DNA of 64,000 nucleotides, from assembly GCA_043228905.1 (NCBI GenBank), contig JBHGNT010000004.1, forward strand, positions 10,230,001-10,294,000. Direction: 5' to 3'. Position 1 is the first letter of the stretch. Each line of letters begins with the position of its first letter. The stretch comes from Azolla caroliniana (lineage: Eukaryota > Polypodiophyta). Made by a program: the position numbers and the translations under genes. Below, in pieces: positions 23,380 to 35,579 of the stretch. The notes beneath the pieces are model-generated. The model ran no database searches. It was not told where the DNA came from and worked only from the letters and a program-made list of their open reading frames with translations.

Positions 23380-26300
23380 ATTTTTGGCATGTTTTCAAAA
23401 CAAGTTATTTCAAAAGGATAGCATGCATGTGATACAAGTTACAACACTAAAAAACATCAGTGATATTCATCGTATGTATGGTATGACTACTGCTAAAAAG
23501 CGTAAGAAATTGATTGATAAGTTTTCACATATTCTTATGCGATGAAGAATAATCTGCATGAATAAGAGCTTTTAGATCTTCAAGTTCAAGTACATGATAT
23601 TGTGAAGAATTTGTCTTGTCAAAGTTATCAACACAAACAAGTCTACATCAGTTAAAGGAGGGATTTATAGATAATCAATCACAATCTCATATGTTTTTTC
23701 AAGGATTAAGACCATCATATGCTCGTTCAAATGTGGTACAAATTAAGATAGGGGATGACATTGTTGTAGACCCAATCAAGGTTATTGAGTTATGTATTAC
23801 TCATTTTAAGAATTTGATTGTGTTGAAAGCACGACAAGAGTTTTTTAATGTAATTGGGTGTGTCGTGAATACAAATATTTGTCAAGAATTGGATGTTGAT
23901 TTTGAAGAAGTTGAGGTGGAAAAACTATTGTTACACCTTCCAAATGATAAAAGCCCTAGTTGGGATGGTGTCACAATTGAAGTTTTTAAGAAGTATGCTT
24001 GCATGCTTAAGAGTCCATTCACACAAATGTTTCAACAATGTTGGGATTCTAATTTCATGCTTGAGAGCTAGAAAGTGGGCTTAATCAAATTGATACCAAA
24101 GGTACCATCTCCGGCGTCATTTCATCAATGGAGGCCTATTTCATTGATGGGAGGGTTGTACAAAGTGTTTGCAAAGATATTATCCAACAAACTTAAGAAA
24201 TTCTTACCTAAATTTATTCATCCATCTCAACATGGTTTTATGCAAGTAGACATATATTGCATATTATTTTGAATGTTCAAATGGCTACTAATTATGCTCA
24301 ACATACCCATCAAGAAATGGTTATGGTGCAATTAGATTTGGAAAAAGCATATGATCATGTTAATTGGTCTTTCCTCTCAGGTGTGATGTATAATATGGGG
24401 TTTGATTCTCATATGTGTCAACTTATCTATTTGCTAGGGCAAAATGAAACCTCGTGTGTGATGCTTAATGGCGGAGTTACTTCAAAAGTGTTCGTCACTA
24501 CATCCGCGCAGCAAGGATGTCCACTAAGCCCATTCTTATTTGCTATTGTTACACATCCTTTGTTAGTAATGTTGTCAAATCTTGCGGCTAGTGGTGATAT
24601 TGTGAGTTTGCATCTTCCTTCTGGTGGACAATTGGTGGCACAAGCATTGGCTGATGATTGTTTTATGTTTTGCAAGCCTCAAAAGAAAATCTTGAAAGGA
24701 GTATGCAAGTTTGGGACCAATTTGCTTTGGCTTCAGGGTGGTATATAAATTGGAGGAAGTCTCGCCTTATTTCATGTACGGAGAGTGATTTAAAATGTTT
24801 GGGATGGTGAGGGTTAGTGATTACATGAGGATCCATTTATCGACATTTGGGTTATCCATTGGGTGTTGATGTTGCAAATGTTCAATTGATTGATTGGATT
24901 GGCTGTAAATTGAAGGACAAATCTATGTATTGGAAGTCTCAATTATGGCCATTTCATGTATGACTCAAAGTAGTGCAATGTATCTTGATACCCATGTTAT
25001 TATATTTTTTACCATTACTACCTTGGACTAAGAAGGCATTACAAAACATGTTACAACCTATTTAGTTCATGTTGTGGCGGAAGGGAGAAAGGATGGGAGT
25101 TACATGGATTTCATGGGACTAGTTGGCTACTCCCAAAAGGTTAGGTGGTACAACAATATTGGAGTAGGAAATGCATTTGATGGCTCATAGATTTGCATTA
25201 TTATGAGATATATGTCAACAAGATCAACCATGGATATCTATGATGCAATATTTTATTGAGCATGAAGGATTGGTGCACGGGAAAACAAAGATTCAAGCAT
25301 ATTGGTGGTCCTTACTCAATGGAAGTATTCCTCTAAAGATTCGACATTCTGTATGTGTACAACATTTGGTAAGATCATGGCAAGATGCATTATCTCTTTT
25401 TGAGTGGGAACCATCAAGTGATTGAGAATCTTGTAATTCATTACAAAATGAATTGCTCGTTGCTTCTCAACTATTGTTTTGGCATGGGAAAGAGAACTTG
25501 AGATCTCAATTCAATCATTTATTTCGATTAGGGATTATACATTCAGAAGATGTGGTTGATAATGAATCTCAAAGGTTGTCGAAATTTGAAGATGCCAAGC
25601 AATGGTTATGTATCTCCCAATTTATGGATTTATTTGGGAGAAATTACAAGATATACCATTGTTGCAAGGATCTTTGCCATCAAAAACGAATGTTGCACCT
25701 TGGGTGGATTGGGGGTTACAAGATGGTACACGCTTGTTACAGGTCATTACAAATGTTACGGGCATGACCATATGATATCCCGCGGTGAGAATTTATTGTA
25801 GTATTCTATACACGTGGATAAGTGTGAGGGTTAAATGAGAGTGTAAAGAAGGAGAGGATTACTTTTAATCCTCGGGATTGAGACAACCCGTTAGGCCAAG
25901 TGTGAACTTGCTTGGGGGTCTTGTGTATCACTATAAATATGAGGCCTAGCTACCCTCATTTCATCATATCTTGACTATGTCGAGACTCTGTTTCGTGGTG
26001 GGTCAACTCTTGTAGCAAGCGCGCCAGCACTAGGTATGACTCGATGCCACTGCGGTGGTATGGGACGTCGATCGAGGCTCGAGTCCGTCTCGATCCCTTC
26101 GCTCGAGGGTGGTCAGGTGGTTCAACACCCTTCTTTCTCTCTCTCCTTTCTATCTATCTATCTTTTATCCTTATCATATGCTTACTTTAGATCATAACTC
26201 TAACAACAAATATATTGTGTCATCATGCAATGAAATCATTATCTTGGTTATCTCCTAAAGCAAAGAAGTTGTGGAATGTATGTAAGCCGGATGCAAGGTG

Positions 26301-26733
26301 GTGGAAAATATTACAACGTCGTTGGAATTCCCATCTACCATTTCGTGCAAAGGTATTCATATGGAGAGTAATGATTGGTGGGCTCCCATTAGGTTCAACC
26401 TTAAAGAGACGAGGACTAGGGTCTGACATTTGTTTCTTTTGCATTGTTCCACTAGAGGATAGTGCACATAGGTTCATTAAATGTCCTATAGCGTGTACCG
26501 TTTGGAAGTACTTATCCGACATTTGGCAAGTTTTAACCCCTTGTTGTTTGAGACCTCAACAATGGGTTTTTTCTCAATATGTTCAAAATGGTTCAAATGA
26601 TCAGATGGAGATATTGTTCCAATTTTTACGATATTGGGGACTACAACACAATTGGAATATGTGTAATGCTTTCATGTTTGATAATAGACATGGGGTGGAA
26701 GCACATATAAAGAAGGTGAAAGTATTCTTGTAA
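23380..26733 (+). mobile_element. L1-type LINE, decayed, split by a solo LTR and copia C
   Basis: No LTRs. The RT domain is recognised by 'RPISLMGGLYKVFAKILSNK', 'MVQLDLEKAYDHVNW', 'QQGCPLSPFLFAI' and 'ALADDCFMFCK' (the xADD catalytic box). After the solo LTR at 25754-26205 the frame at 26215-26733 shows a zinc-binding RT C terminus ('WNSHLPFRAKVFIWR', 'CFFC' and 'H-FIKCP'), typical of plant L1 elements. The upstream endonuclease domain is missing, as in 5'-truncated LINE copies. The 3' end continues after copia C for about 100 bases from 32125. Confidence 0.85.
25754..26205 (+). mobile_element. Solo LTR (452 bp) inside the LINE, ACAAA target duplication
   Basis: Starts TGTTACGGGC, ends CTCTAACA, and is flanked by ACAAA at 25749-25753 and 26206-26210. 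CACTATAAATATGAGG near 25930 looks like a TATA box and the 3' part carries CT-rich sequence. No related full element is in the window. Confidence 0.88.
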
Positions 26734-27120
26734 AGAATCAAGAGATGGATTCTTGTGAAGCAGAAGAGATATGAGTTATGTGTGTATATGTGTGAGAGAG
26801 AGAGAGTGAGAGAGACAAGGAGTAAAACATAGAGAATACGCAAGGTTAAGTATATTAACAAAGGAGAAAGACTCAACATTATACAAGGTGGGAGGAGGGT
26901 GCTTTATGTAGTCACCCTCTCTCTTCATTAACTACAAGCCTCATGGAGCATGGGGAATGTGAAAGCTCATAAGTTATGTGTCATAGAATATGATTCTATG
27001 ACTCATACTAAATGCTAGAATACAAAGTGGTGACATAATGGTGACTCTTGACCGTTGGAGTGTCTCTTCACTCTCAAGGTGAGTTCACACACTAGACCAA
27101 GTTGAGCTTGATTCTCAACA
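26729..27120 (-). repeat. Copia C 3' LTR
   Basis: Plus-strand TGTAAAGAATC...TTCTCAACA. Next to it, at 27121-27142, lies the reverse complement of a GAGCTTGAGGGGGCG polypurine tract. A second copy of this tract is found about 150 bases further inside, at 27273-27288. Confidence 0.95.
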
Positions 27121-27218
27121 CGCCCCCTCAAGCTCAAGTCGGGTCGGTTTCATACGGTATCCGAAATCCGCTTCGACTCGCGTTGGCTCGCTTTATGCGG
27201 AGTTGCGGAATCTGTGCT

Positions 27219-30200
27219 TTAGCTTGCGTTGTGCAAAGTCTGTGCTTCTGCTTGCGTGCGTAGTTGCAAAGTACTCCCCCTCAAGCTTGGCAGATCAGGG
27301 ATCGTCAATCCAAGATCGGTCATGAATTGCCATAGCTTGTCGGCTCCTAAGGCTTTAGTGAAGATGTCGGCCGTTTGAAGATTGGTGCTAATGTGTAGTA
27401 AGTCGACATCGCCAGCCAGAACGCGCTCTCGGATGAAGTGATAATGCACTTTGATGTGCTTTGTCCGCGTGTGGAACACCGGGTTCCGAGCCAGATAGAT
27501 ATTGCTCATGTTGTCGCAGTAAAGGGAAGTCGGATCCTTGATGGGTACGCCCAGATCCTTCAAAATCCTCTTGAGCCATACAGCTTCACACGCAGCTACG
27601 GCTGCGCCCCTGTATTTCGCCTCCGTACTCGAAAGAGCGACGGTGGGTTGCTTCTTGCTACTCCAGGATATTGCTCCGCTGCCGAGGGAGAAAACAAATA
27701 CGGAGGTTGATCTTCTATCGGCTTTGTAGCCGACCCAATCGGCATTTGTGTACCCCTCGAGTCGTATTGGCATCGCGGTCTTGTAGAGGATGCCGCAATC
27801 CATTGTGCTGCTCAAGTATCGTAGAACTCGCTTAGTGCAATCCAAGTGAGTATCACGCGGTGTTTGCATGAATTGGCTAAGGAGACCGACCAGATAACTG
27901 AGATTGGGTCGAGTGATAGTGAGGTAGATTAGACTCCCGATGAGTTGCCGATACTGAGTCGGCTCACACGCTTTGGTGCCGAAGTTCGCATCTAGTTTAA
28001 GATTGCGATCGAGCGGGGTTGCCGCGGATTTGCACTCAGCCATCCCGAACTTGTATAACAAGTTGAGGATGTAGTGCCGTTGAGAGATCATGATTCCGGC
28101 TGGAGTCCGAATTAGCTCGATGCCGAGGAAGTAGTGGAGCTCCTTCATGTCCGTCATCTCGAACTTGTCGGAAAGGAGGGATTTGACTTTATTGATTTCG
28201 ACGAGATGCTCACCTCCAATGACTAGGTCATCCACATATAAAATGATGACGATCGGACTTGCAGAATCGCTTCGTATGTAGAGGGAGTTGTCCGATTTTG
28301 ACATACGGAAGCCAATTTGATGAAGATATTGCGTTATCTTCGAATGCCAAGCACGCGGTGCTTGCTTGAGGCCGTAGAGAGGCTTCTTGAGTCGGCAAAC
28401 CGCTTTCGGATGGGTGCTCGAGTTGAAGCCGGGTGGTTGGATCATGTACACCTCCTCTTCTAATTCGCCTTGTAGAAAGGCGTTCTTGACGTCCATTTGA
28501 TGGAGGTGCCACCCTTTGACCGCGGCAATCGCAATTACGGTTCGCACCGTCGTCATCTTTTCCACCGGGGCAAAGGTCTCTTTGTAGTCGACGCCATGCG
28601 TCTGAGCGTATCCTTTCGCTACGAGTCGAGCTTTGTAGTGGTTTACGGAGCCATCGGCGTTATACTTCACCTTGTAGATCCATCTGCATTCGATCTCCTT
28701 TTTGTGTGGTGAGGTGGGAACGAGATCCCACGTCTCGTTCTTCCATAGTGCCTGCATCTCTTCGTTCATTGCTTCAATCCATCGCGGGTCCTTCGCGGCT
28801 TCCGACAAGGTTTCCGGCTCCCGTACTGTCGCTACCTTCATCATAAAGGCGTAATGGTACGCCATATACTCGTTGTAGCCGAATCGGCTTACGGGGTTCT
28901 TTTCACGAGTGGATCGGCGGAGCTTTTCATTTGCAGAGATGAGGGCTTTCTTAGTTCCGATTGGTACATCGAAGCCGTCGAACTCACTGTCGAGTGAGTG
29001 AGTCGATTCATCGTCGTCGAGGCGATCGTCTTCATATTCCGCCATTTTCGCCTTGCCTTTGTCCATCGTCGGGCTAGGCCGTGATGTGCTTTGATCGCTC
29101 AAAGGCTCTTGTGGTCCGCTCAGTCGGGTCGTGATCGGACTTTCTTCGATCATGCGCGTAGGGCGATCTTCATCCTCGATCTCTTGTTCGGCAAATTCCG
29201 GGTCGAGCAGAGGCGAAGTTGTCTCTGGTGCGTACCAGGAGGCGGACTCGTCAAAAACGACGTTTCGACTTACTCGAGATTTTCGAGTTGAGGGGTTGTA
29301 GCACTTGTACCCCTTTTGTTCAAGTGAGTATCCTATGAGGATACATTTCTCCGACTTCGGGTCAAGCTTTTGATGCTTCTCGTCGGGGATGTGCACGTAT
29401 GCTATCGTGCCGAATATCCGGATATGCAATAAGTCTGGCTTCCTTCCGAAGTATTTTTCGTGCGGAGTGACCTCGTGCACGCCAGATGTTGTGCACCGGT
29501 TCATTAGGTAGACTGCCGTATTTGCAGCTTCGGCCCAATATGACTTGGGCATATGCTTCTCGTTCATCATGGCCCGTGCTACTTCGAGGATGTGCCGATT
29601 TTTGCGCTCGGCTACTCCGTTTTGTTGCGGAGTGTGTCGGCAAGTGAATTCTCGCCGAATTCCTTCCTTTCAGAGATACGCCGTGAAATCGTCTGAGAAG
29701 TACTCCTTGCTGCCATCCGATCGAAGGGATTGTACATGTCGGCCCGTAGCTTTCTCGACTTCATTCTTGAACTTTTGGAAGTGTCCGAACACTTCGCTCT
29801 TTTGCCGCATCGGATAGATCCAAGTGTGCCTAGAAAAGTCGTCGATGAAGAGCACGTAATATCGGCATCCGCCGAATGTCGCCGTTTGGGCCGGACCCCA
29901 TACATTGGAATGAATTACGTCGAGTATGCCTTTGCTCACATTCCACTCCTTCGGGAATGGGTGTCGGTGTTGCTTGCCAAATTGGCACGCTTCGCATACA
30001 CCTTCAATCTCCTTCTCTTTGAATGTCGGGAGTCCGATAATGACTCCTTTCGATTTCATTGCTTTGAGTTTGTTGAGATTGATGTGGCCGATTCGTTTAT
30101 GCCATAGCTCCATGTCGGAGTCGGCTTTCGTGCTTTTCGCGAACATGGCGGATTTCATCTCGTGCGAATCGAGAATGAACATCCGGCCCTCTCTTCTTCC

Positions 30201-31573
30201 GCGTGCGATGATTCGGCCTTCTTTTTCGATGAAGCAGCCTTCTTGGTCGAATCGTACTTGCATCCCTTGCTTATCCATTTGGCTGACCGAGACCAAATTC
30301 TTTGCGATGGTGGGAACATGCAAGACATTTTTAATGTATGTTTTCTTACCTCTTTCGCCAAACGAAACATTGCCGATGTGCCGAATCGGGTGCGTAGTGT
30401 CATCTCCGGTTTTGACAAAACCGGGTCGCTCCGGCTCTCAAAGTTCGAGAAACCATTCTTTGTGGGATGTCATATGGTTTGAGGCCCCGAAGTCAACAAA
30501 CCATACGTCGTCCGGATTGAGAGCACTAGTTGAGGTAGAGGCCGACATAGAGTTTGCTCTATGTTTCATCATGAACATTCCGCCACGGTCGGAGTTGTAT
30601 ACGTACATTCCGCCACAATCCTCGTAGTCGGAGTTGTGCCTATACATTCCGCTATACTCTTCGTAGTCGGAATTGTGCACGTAATTCGTGAGTTGTCGGC
30701 TTGTGGAAGCCGATTCGCGCATCTTCTTTCGGCACTCTTCTTCGTGGTGGCCGAGCTTTCCGCAATATCTGCATTCGGTTGCGTTTTGACGGCTCAGGCT
30801 GGAGTGGAAGCTCCCCCTTCTTGCGAAGGTTCCTCGTTGGCCTCCGTTTTGCGGCCGAAATTGGGAGTTGTTGTCGTAGGTCGAACCTCGTCCGTCGTGT
30901 CCTTGGCCGAATCGGCCTCTCGCTCATCTGTGTCCTCTTCCTCCATTAGAGTGTGTGTAGAGCATGTGGCCTTCCGACTCATTGCTCCTCGTACACACGT
31001 GGTTTTCTTCGACCAATAGCATTGATTGGAGCTCGAAGAAGGAGGGAGATTTCTCCCGTGCTAGAACGGCGGTTCGCATCGCCGCCGAACCATGGTGCGA
31101 GGCCGTCAAGGCATATTTGAACCATCTCATCATCCTCTATACTTACGCTTATTGAGCCGAGCAAGTCGCAAAGCTCCTTGATCTTCAAGGTGTATGTCGT
31201 GATGGACATGTCCCTTTGTTGAATGTTGTTCAACTCTTGGCAGAGGTGAAGCTTCCTTGTGGTCGTGTTGGCGGCGAAAATCTTTCGTAGATTTTCCCAC
31301 GCTTCCTTCGGCGTCTTGGCTTCTCGAATGTAACCGAGCATGTGGTCGTGAACACATGTCGCCAAGCAATACATCACGCGGCTTGTGGCTTGCGGCTTGC
31401 TCCCATGTCGCGTATCTAGGAGCCGCTTCGGCGGGTTGGTCTTCATGCACTCCTTTGATGTAGCTCCAATAGCCTTGTCCGACAAGGTATTGGTGCATCT
31501 TGTACTCCCAAGATGCGAAGTTGTTTCGATCCAACTTCTCGGTAGGGAGAGCGCTCCCCATTTGAGTATTCAT
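27219..31573 (-). pseudogene. Copia C gag-pol, broken
   Basis: Gag begins near 31573 ('MNTQMGSALPTEKLDRNNF'), with the zinc knuckle 'CRYCGKLGHHEEEC' near 30750. The protease motif reads 'VWFVDFGASNHM', so the usual DSG is DFG. Integrase (GAG pre-integrase 'ELWHKRIGHINLNKLKAM', 'CEACQFGKQHRHPF', 'FIDDFSRHTW', 'HTPQQNGVAERKN') and RT ('[17 protein letters not shown]', 'ILYVDDLVIGG') are well preserved, and 27219-29570 is open for 783 codons through RNase H ('TNADWVGYKADRRST', 'SSTEAKYRGAA'). One TGA at about 29670 separates two in-frame parts of integrase, and frameshifts occur in gag and after protease. Confidence 0.92.
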
Positions 31574-31732
31574 TATGTCGATTCTTCTTCTTCTTCTTCT
31601 CTCTTTGAATGCGAGCTATGTAGCAACGCTACGATAACTATGAGCCGGTTCTTGGTCGTCGGCGTAGAGCACAACACACGATCACAATGAGGCGAATGAG
31701 CTAGATCGAGCTACCAAATCGCTCTGATACCA

Positions 31733-32124
31733 TGTAAAGAATCAAGAGATGGATACTTGTGAAGCGGAAGAGATATGAGTTATGTGTGTATATGTGTGTG
31801 AGAGAGAGAGTAAGAGAGACAAGGAGTAAAACACAGAGAATACGCAAGGTTAAGTATATTAACAAAGGAGAAAGACTCAACATTATACAAGGTGGGAGGA
31901 GGGTGCTTTATGTAGTCACCCTCTCTCTTCATTAAGTACAAGCCTCATGGAGCATGGGGAATGTGAAAGCTCATAAGTTATGTGTCATAGAATATGATTC
32001 TATAACTCATACTAAATGCTAGAATACAAAGTGGTGACATAATGGTGACTCTTGACCGTTGGAGTGTCTCTTCACTCTCAAAGTGAGTTCACACACTAGA
32101 CCAAGTTGAGCTTAATTCTCAACA
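31733..32124 (-). repeat. Copia C 5' LTR
   Basis: 392 bp, same length as the other copy. GAGAGAGA and ATATGTGTGTGAG low-complexity sequence sits near its outer part. The LTR is flanked on the right by the ATTCT duplication and LINE sequence. Confidence 0.95.
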
Positions 32125-32129
32125 ATTCT

Positions 32130-33089
32130 CGTGTAGAATTTTTGGTTGATAGAGCATGTGAGGATCATTTCCTCAAATGCACATTCAAGTTTTTGTAATG
32201 GCATTACAAGACGTCCTTCTCCCTACATATATAGGCATATATATGATAGGTAGAGGACTCTAAGAAGTGTTGTAACTAAGTGGATTTTACATACAATTAA
32301 TATAATTGTGTGCTTTTTACCAAGAGAGAAAGGTTTGATTGATTGTTAGATTTGGAGATTTGGCAAGTTTTGTCAGTCACTCACTTGTGGCCAACCATTG
32401 CTTAGTACTAAGTAATAGTAGTCAGTGTTGGCCAAAGTCCCAAGAACAATTTCAGTGTTCCGGTTGGGTTGGGACATTTGCCGGTCTAGGTGCGGGGGAG
32501 CCGGAACTAATTACGACTAGAATTTCCCCAAAACCGGAATCTAACCGGTTAATTTTTTGTAACCAACTATTTATGCATTTTTTTTAAAAATAATGTTATA
32601 AAAACAAATTTCCCTCTTTCCCCCTCTTTCGGTGTGTTTTTCCCTATCTGTTTTCCCCCTCTCCCCCCACTCTCGAATCCCTCATTTCCCCCTCTTTCTC
32701 CTCTTTTCCCTCTTATTTCCTGTTTGTCTATATTACCTCTTCTCGTTTGTCAGTGCCTTCGACTCGAGAGTCGAGAGTCGAGACTTGACAATCCATACAC
32801 AGGCAATCCCATATATTATAAATTGTGTACATGTATTGACATCAATCTAAACATTCGATGGCGACTTGATTGATGCTGACAAATCCTCTATTGGTTATGA
32901 AGAAGAAAAAACTATGGAGGTAGGGTATGATGCATTATTTAATTAATTAATGTTAATTTAGTTAATAACTAATCTCTATATAAAAATAATTAGAAAACAA
33001 AGAGAGAGAGAGAGAGAGAGAGAGACTCCTTTTGCTCAATAGTTTTCCGAGTGTGTAGCAATTGTAGGAAGGAGCGAGCTTCCGCAGCA
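32130..33089. other. LINE 3' end and non-coding spacer
   Basis: About 100 bases after the copia C insertion still read in frame with the LINE C terminus ('EFLVDRACEDHFLKC'), then the sequence becomes non-coding. A C/T-rich stretch lies at 32610-32740 and a (GA)n tract at 33000-33025. Nothing else is recognisable. Confidence 0.5.
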
Positions 33090-33665
33090 ATGGCGGCCTT
33101 AAAGAGAGCCATGGCAAGTCTTACATCTGAACGAATTGAAGGTCTAAGGTGGAGACTCTTTGACGCGAAAGGACAGGTTCTTGGACGTCTAGCATCATAG
33201 ATTAATGTGGTTTTACAAGGGAAAGATAAGCCTACATACACGCCTCATATTGAAAAAGGAGACATTTGTGTTGCAGTAAATGCTAATGAGGTTGCATTTA
33301 CTGGAAGAAAATTGACTAATAAGTTCTATCGTTGGCATATTGGTTATGTAGGTCACCTGAAGGAGAGGAGTTTGACAGAGCAGATGCGAAGAGATCCTAC
33401 TAAAGTTATTCGTAAAGTTGTATTCCATATGCTTCCCAAGAATAGGCTACAAGATGATAGGGCAAGAAAGCTGTGAATGTTTGTGGATGATAAGCATCCA
33501 TTTGCTTACAAGCCCTTGCAGCCTTACATAATGCCCCCTCTGAATGTGAGTGAGCTCAAAGCTCGTCCTAGATGAGCATCAGAACGCGCTCAGAAAAAGG
33601 TTGCAAATAGGGAAGCAAAGCTTGCATTGCTTGAGCAAAACAATTCTAGCAAAACACTAACTTGA
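33090..33665 (+). pseudogene. Processed pseudogene of mitochondrial ribosomal protein L13
   Basis: A single continuous frame of 192 codons without introns or indels, interrupted by three stops (TAG at codon 33, TGA at codon 129, TGA near codon 162). It matches nuclear-encoded mitochondrial uL13m: 'RWRLFDAKGQVLGRLAS', 'GKDKPTYTPH', 'FTGRKLTNKFYRWHIGY', 'HLKERSLTEQMRRDPTKVI' and 'VFHMLPKNRLQDDR' are characteristic. The active protein would sit in the large subunit of the mitoribosome. Absence of introns suggests reverse transcription of an mRNA, probably by LINE machinery, though I see no poly(A) tail or target duplication. All three stops are explained by C-to-T changes (CAG to TAG, CGA to TGA twice). 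Confidence 0.87.
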
Positions 33666-33930
33666 CATGACATTTTCCTATATCACATTCCTTGAATAAT
33701 TTGAGGTGGGATATTCTTGATGTTTACCTTTATGTTATAGTTGCCAGAAATTTAATATATGTAGTAGTCAGCTATAGTGATATACATCATGATGAATTTG
33801 AATGATTCTTCTTTATCCATGAGTTTCAATTATTTGGTTATTACAAAGAACATCAAAGGTCAGTTGATTTGGTCCTTTCCAGGGTCTATATAAATCAAAA
33901 ACATATTTGTTGGAAAGAGATTTGACTTAA

Positions 33931-33964
<34 letters not shown>

Positions 33965-35340
33965 CTTAGTTGGCTTCCCCTATTGTTGGATACGACAAGC
34001 TTTTGTGTACATATATACATATTCATAACAACCTTTTGTAAAGATATAAGAAGCACAAATAATCAATTTATTGATAATACAAATCTATTTGGCAGACAAA
34101 AGAGCTCTAAAGCAAAAGGTGAGTGACTGAGAGAGGCTATAAGCATTAATAAATCTCTTTCCACACTTGGGTAAGGAAATCCCTTATTCTACGGTGTTAC
34201 ATTAAATGTGCACTTTGTTTCATAAGTTATCAAATATAATTGTCATTCCAGTTTAGTTATCATGGTGTTGGTGGGCATTGCACATGGAGAACAATGCCAT
34301 GTACCCTAACGGGATTCCAAACTCACATTCTTACTTCAAGTAAGTTACTATCTAAGTCTACCTAGATTATTAGGACATGAAAATTTATAGTTGATGATGA
34401 TTCAAAGAGGGATTTTTAATAAAAGATTCTTTGGGTGGTAACTCGAAAACAACCATTATTGCTATAGTGAACCCATCTATCTTGTAAGTCTAGCAAGAAA
34501 TCTTGTTTAACAATTTTGTTCAGCCTCACAAACTAACATAGAAACTAGTTGACAGTTATTACCAACCTCAAACCTGTTGATTTGTTGTAAGTGGGCTAAC
34601 ATTGGTAACCTCTCTTTATTACAGGTGTGCCAATGAGACATGAGCACATTGAAATTTGCACAGCGGGCGTAGTTCATCCAAAACAATGTATGGTTGTAAT
34701 ACTTCTAGTTTTATGGATACAAAACATGTGCTAATTGGCAATGTCAGTGGTTGCTCAAAGCTATATAAAAGTATGGTTTGTTCCTTTTTCCCATTGCAGA
34801 GCTCAATGAATTCGCAAAGCTAGAGTGATTGATAGAAAAACTAGATAAGGCCAGGAAACAATTGATAGGCCTTAAACAACCATTATTGGATAAACAAAAG
34901 CGTTTCAAACATTCTGATTTTGAGTATGGATAACCAAAGTACCAAATGCCATGATTTTTTCCTTGGATAGGAGAGCCTAATTTCCTAGAAATGTATCTGA
35001 ACATTGTAAACAACTTAGATATCGACGAGATATGAATAGTATTGAAGTTTGAAATATTTGTGAGTTGCCAATAACATCCAATATTGAGCCTCAGAATCAA
35101 ATCTTTAGCCATCACGACGGTAAATGGTTCATTAAGAAAACATAAGCCATAAAGGCTTGTGAATTTGATTAAGATGTTTCATCAGTTTGATATAATTGGA
35201 TGTGCCAAAACAAAATTTGCTATGTGCCAAAAAAAACATTTTTTGAACATGTTCCGGTTGACATTATCACTCGTAGGAAAGTGGCTGGTTAAAATTTTTA
35301 ATTTCCAGTTAGGATCATAAGCAACAGGAAAATTTCCAGT
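33666..35340. other. Mostly non-coding; weak relic of an exon at about 34799-35150
   Basis: A (GA)n tract lies at 33931-33958. At 34799 an acceptor-like TTTTTCCCATTGCAG is followed on + by a frame reading 'ELNEFAKL-LIEKLDKARKQ' and then 'GEPNFLEMYLNIVNNLDID', with four or five stops. It could be a dead gene piece, but I do not recognise the family. An overlapping minus-strand frame of 123 codons (34744-35115) looks like its shadow. Confidence 0.3.
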
Positions 35341-35364
35341 AGGCACTAGAAACTTTGCCCAACA

Positions 35365-35466
35365 CTCGTAGTAGTAGTAGTAGTAATAGTAATAGTAGTA
35401 GTGTTTGTGGACACGCAAAGTTTAGTATTAATAGAAGTGTGTGTTTTTCACTTATACATACATACA

Positions 35467-35551
<85 letters not shown>

Positions 35552-35565
35552 TGTATACATATACA
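35365..35565. repeat. Microsatellites (TAG)n, (CATA)n, (TA)n
   Basis: (TAG/TAA)n at about 35368-35402, then (CATA)n from 35455 to about 35495, then (TA)n interrupted by CA to about 35560. Open frames over this stretch are only translations of the simple repeats. Confidence 0.95.
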
Positions 35566-35579
35566 TATACGCAGAGACA

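Larger units (their letters stand above)
26729..32124 (-). mobile_element. Ty1/copia element C
   Basis: Two 392-bp LTRs at 26729-27120 and 31733-32124, with the target duplication ATTCT at 26724-26728 and 32125-32129 within the LINE 3' part. PBS TGGTATCAGAGC lies at 31721-31732 on the minus strand, directly against the LTR. By eye I count about nine LTR mismatches, roughly 2 percent, so it is younger than copia A and older than copia E. The lineage differs from A, B and E: its pol resembles that of copia D. Confidence 0.95.

Noticed and set aside
33090-33665. Idea that the L13 stops are removed by U-to-C RNA editing as in fern organelles
   Set aside because: The locus is surrounded by nuclear retrotransposons and L13m is nuclear-encoded; U-to-C editing is known only from organelle transcripts. 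A processed pseudogene is simpler.
34744-35115. Minus-strand frame of 123 codons
   Set aside because: No motif, and the plus strand of the same stretch shows a more protein-like but stop-ridden frame.
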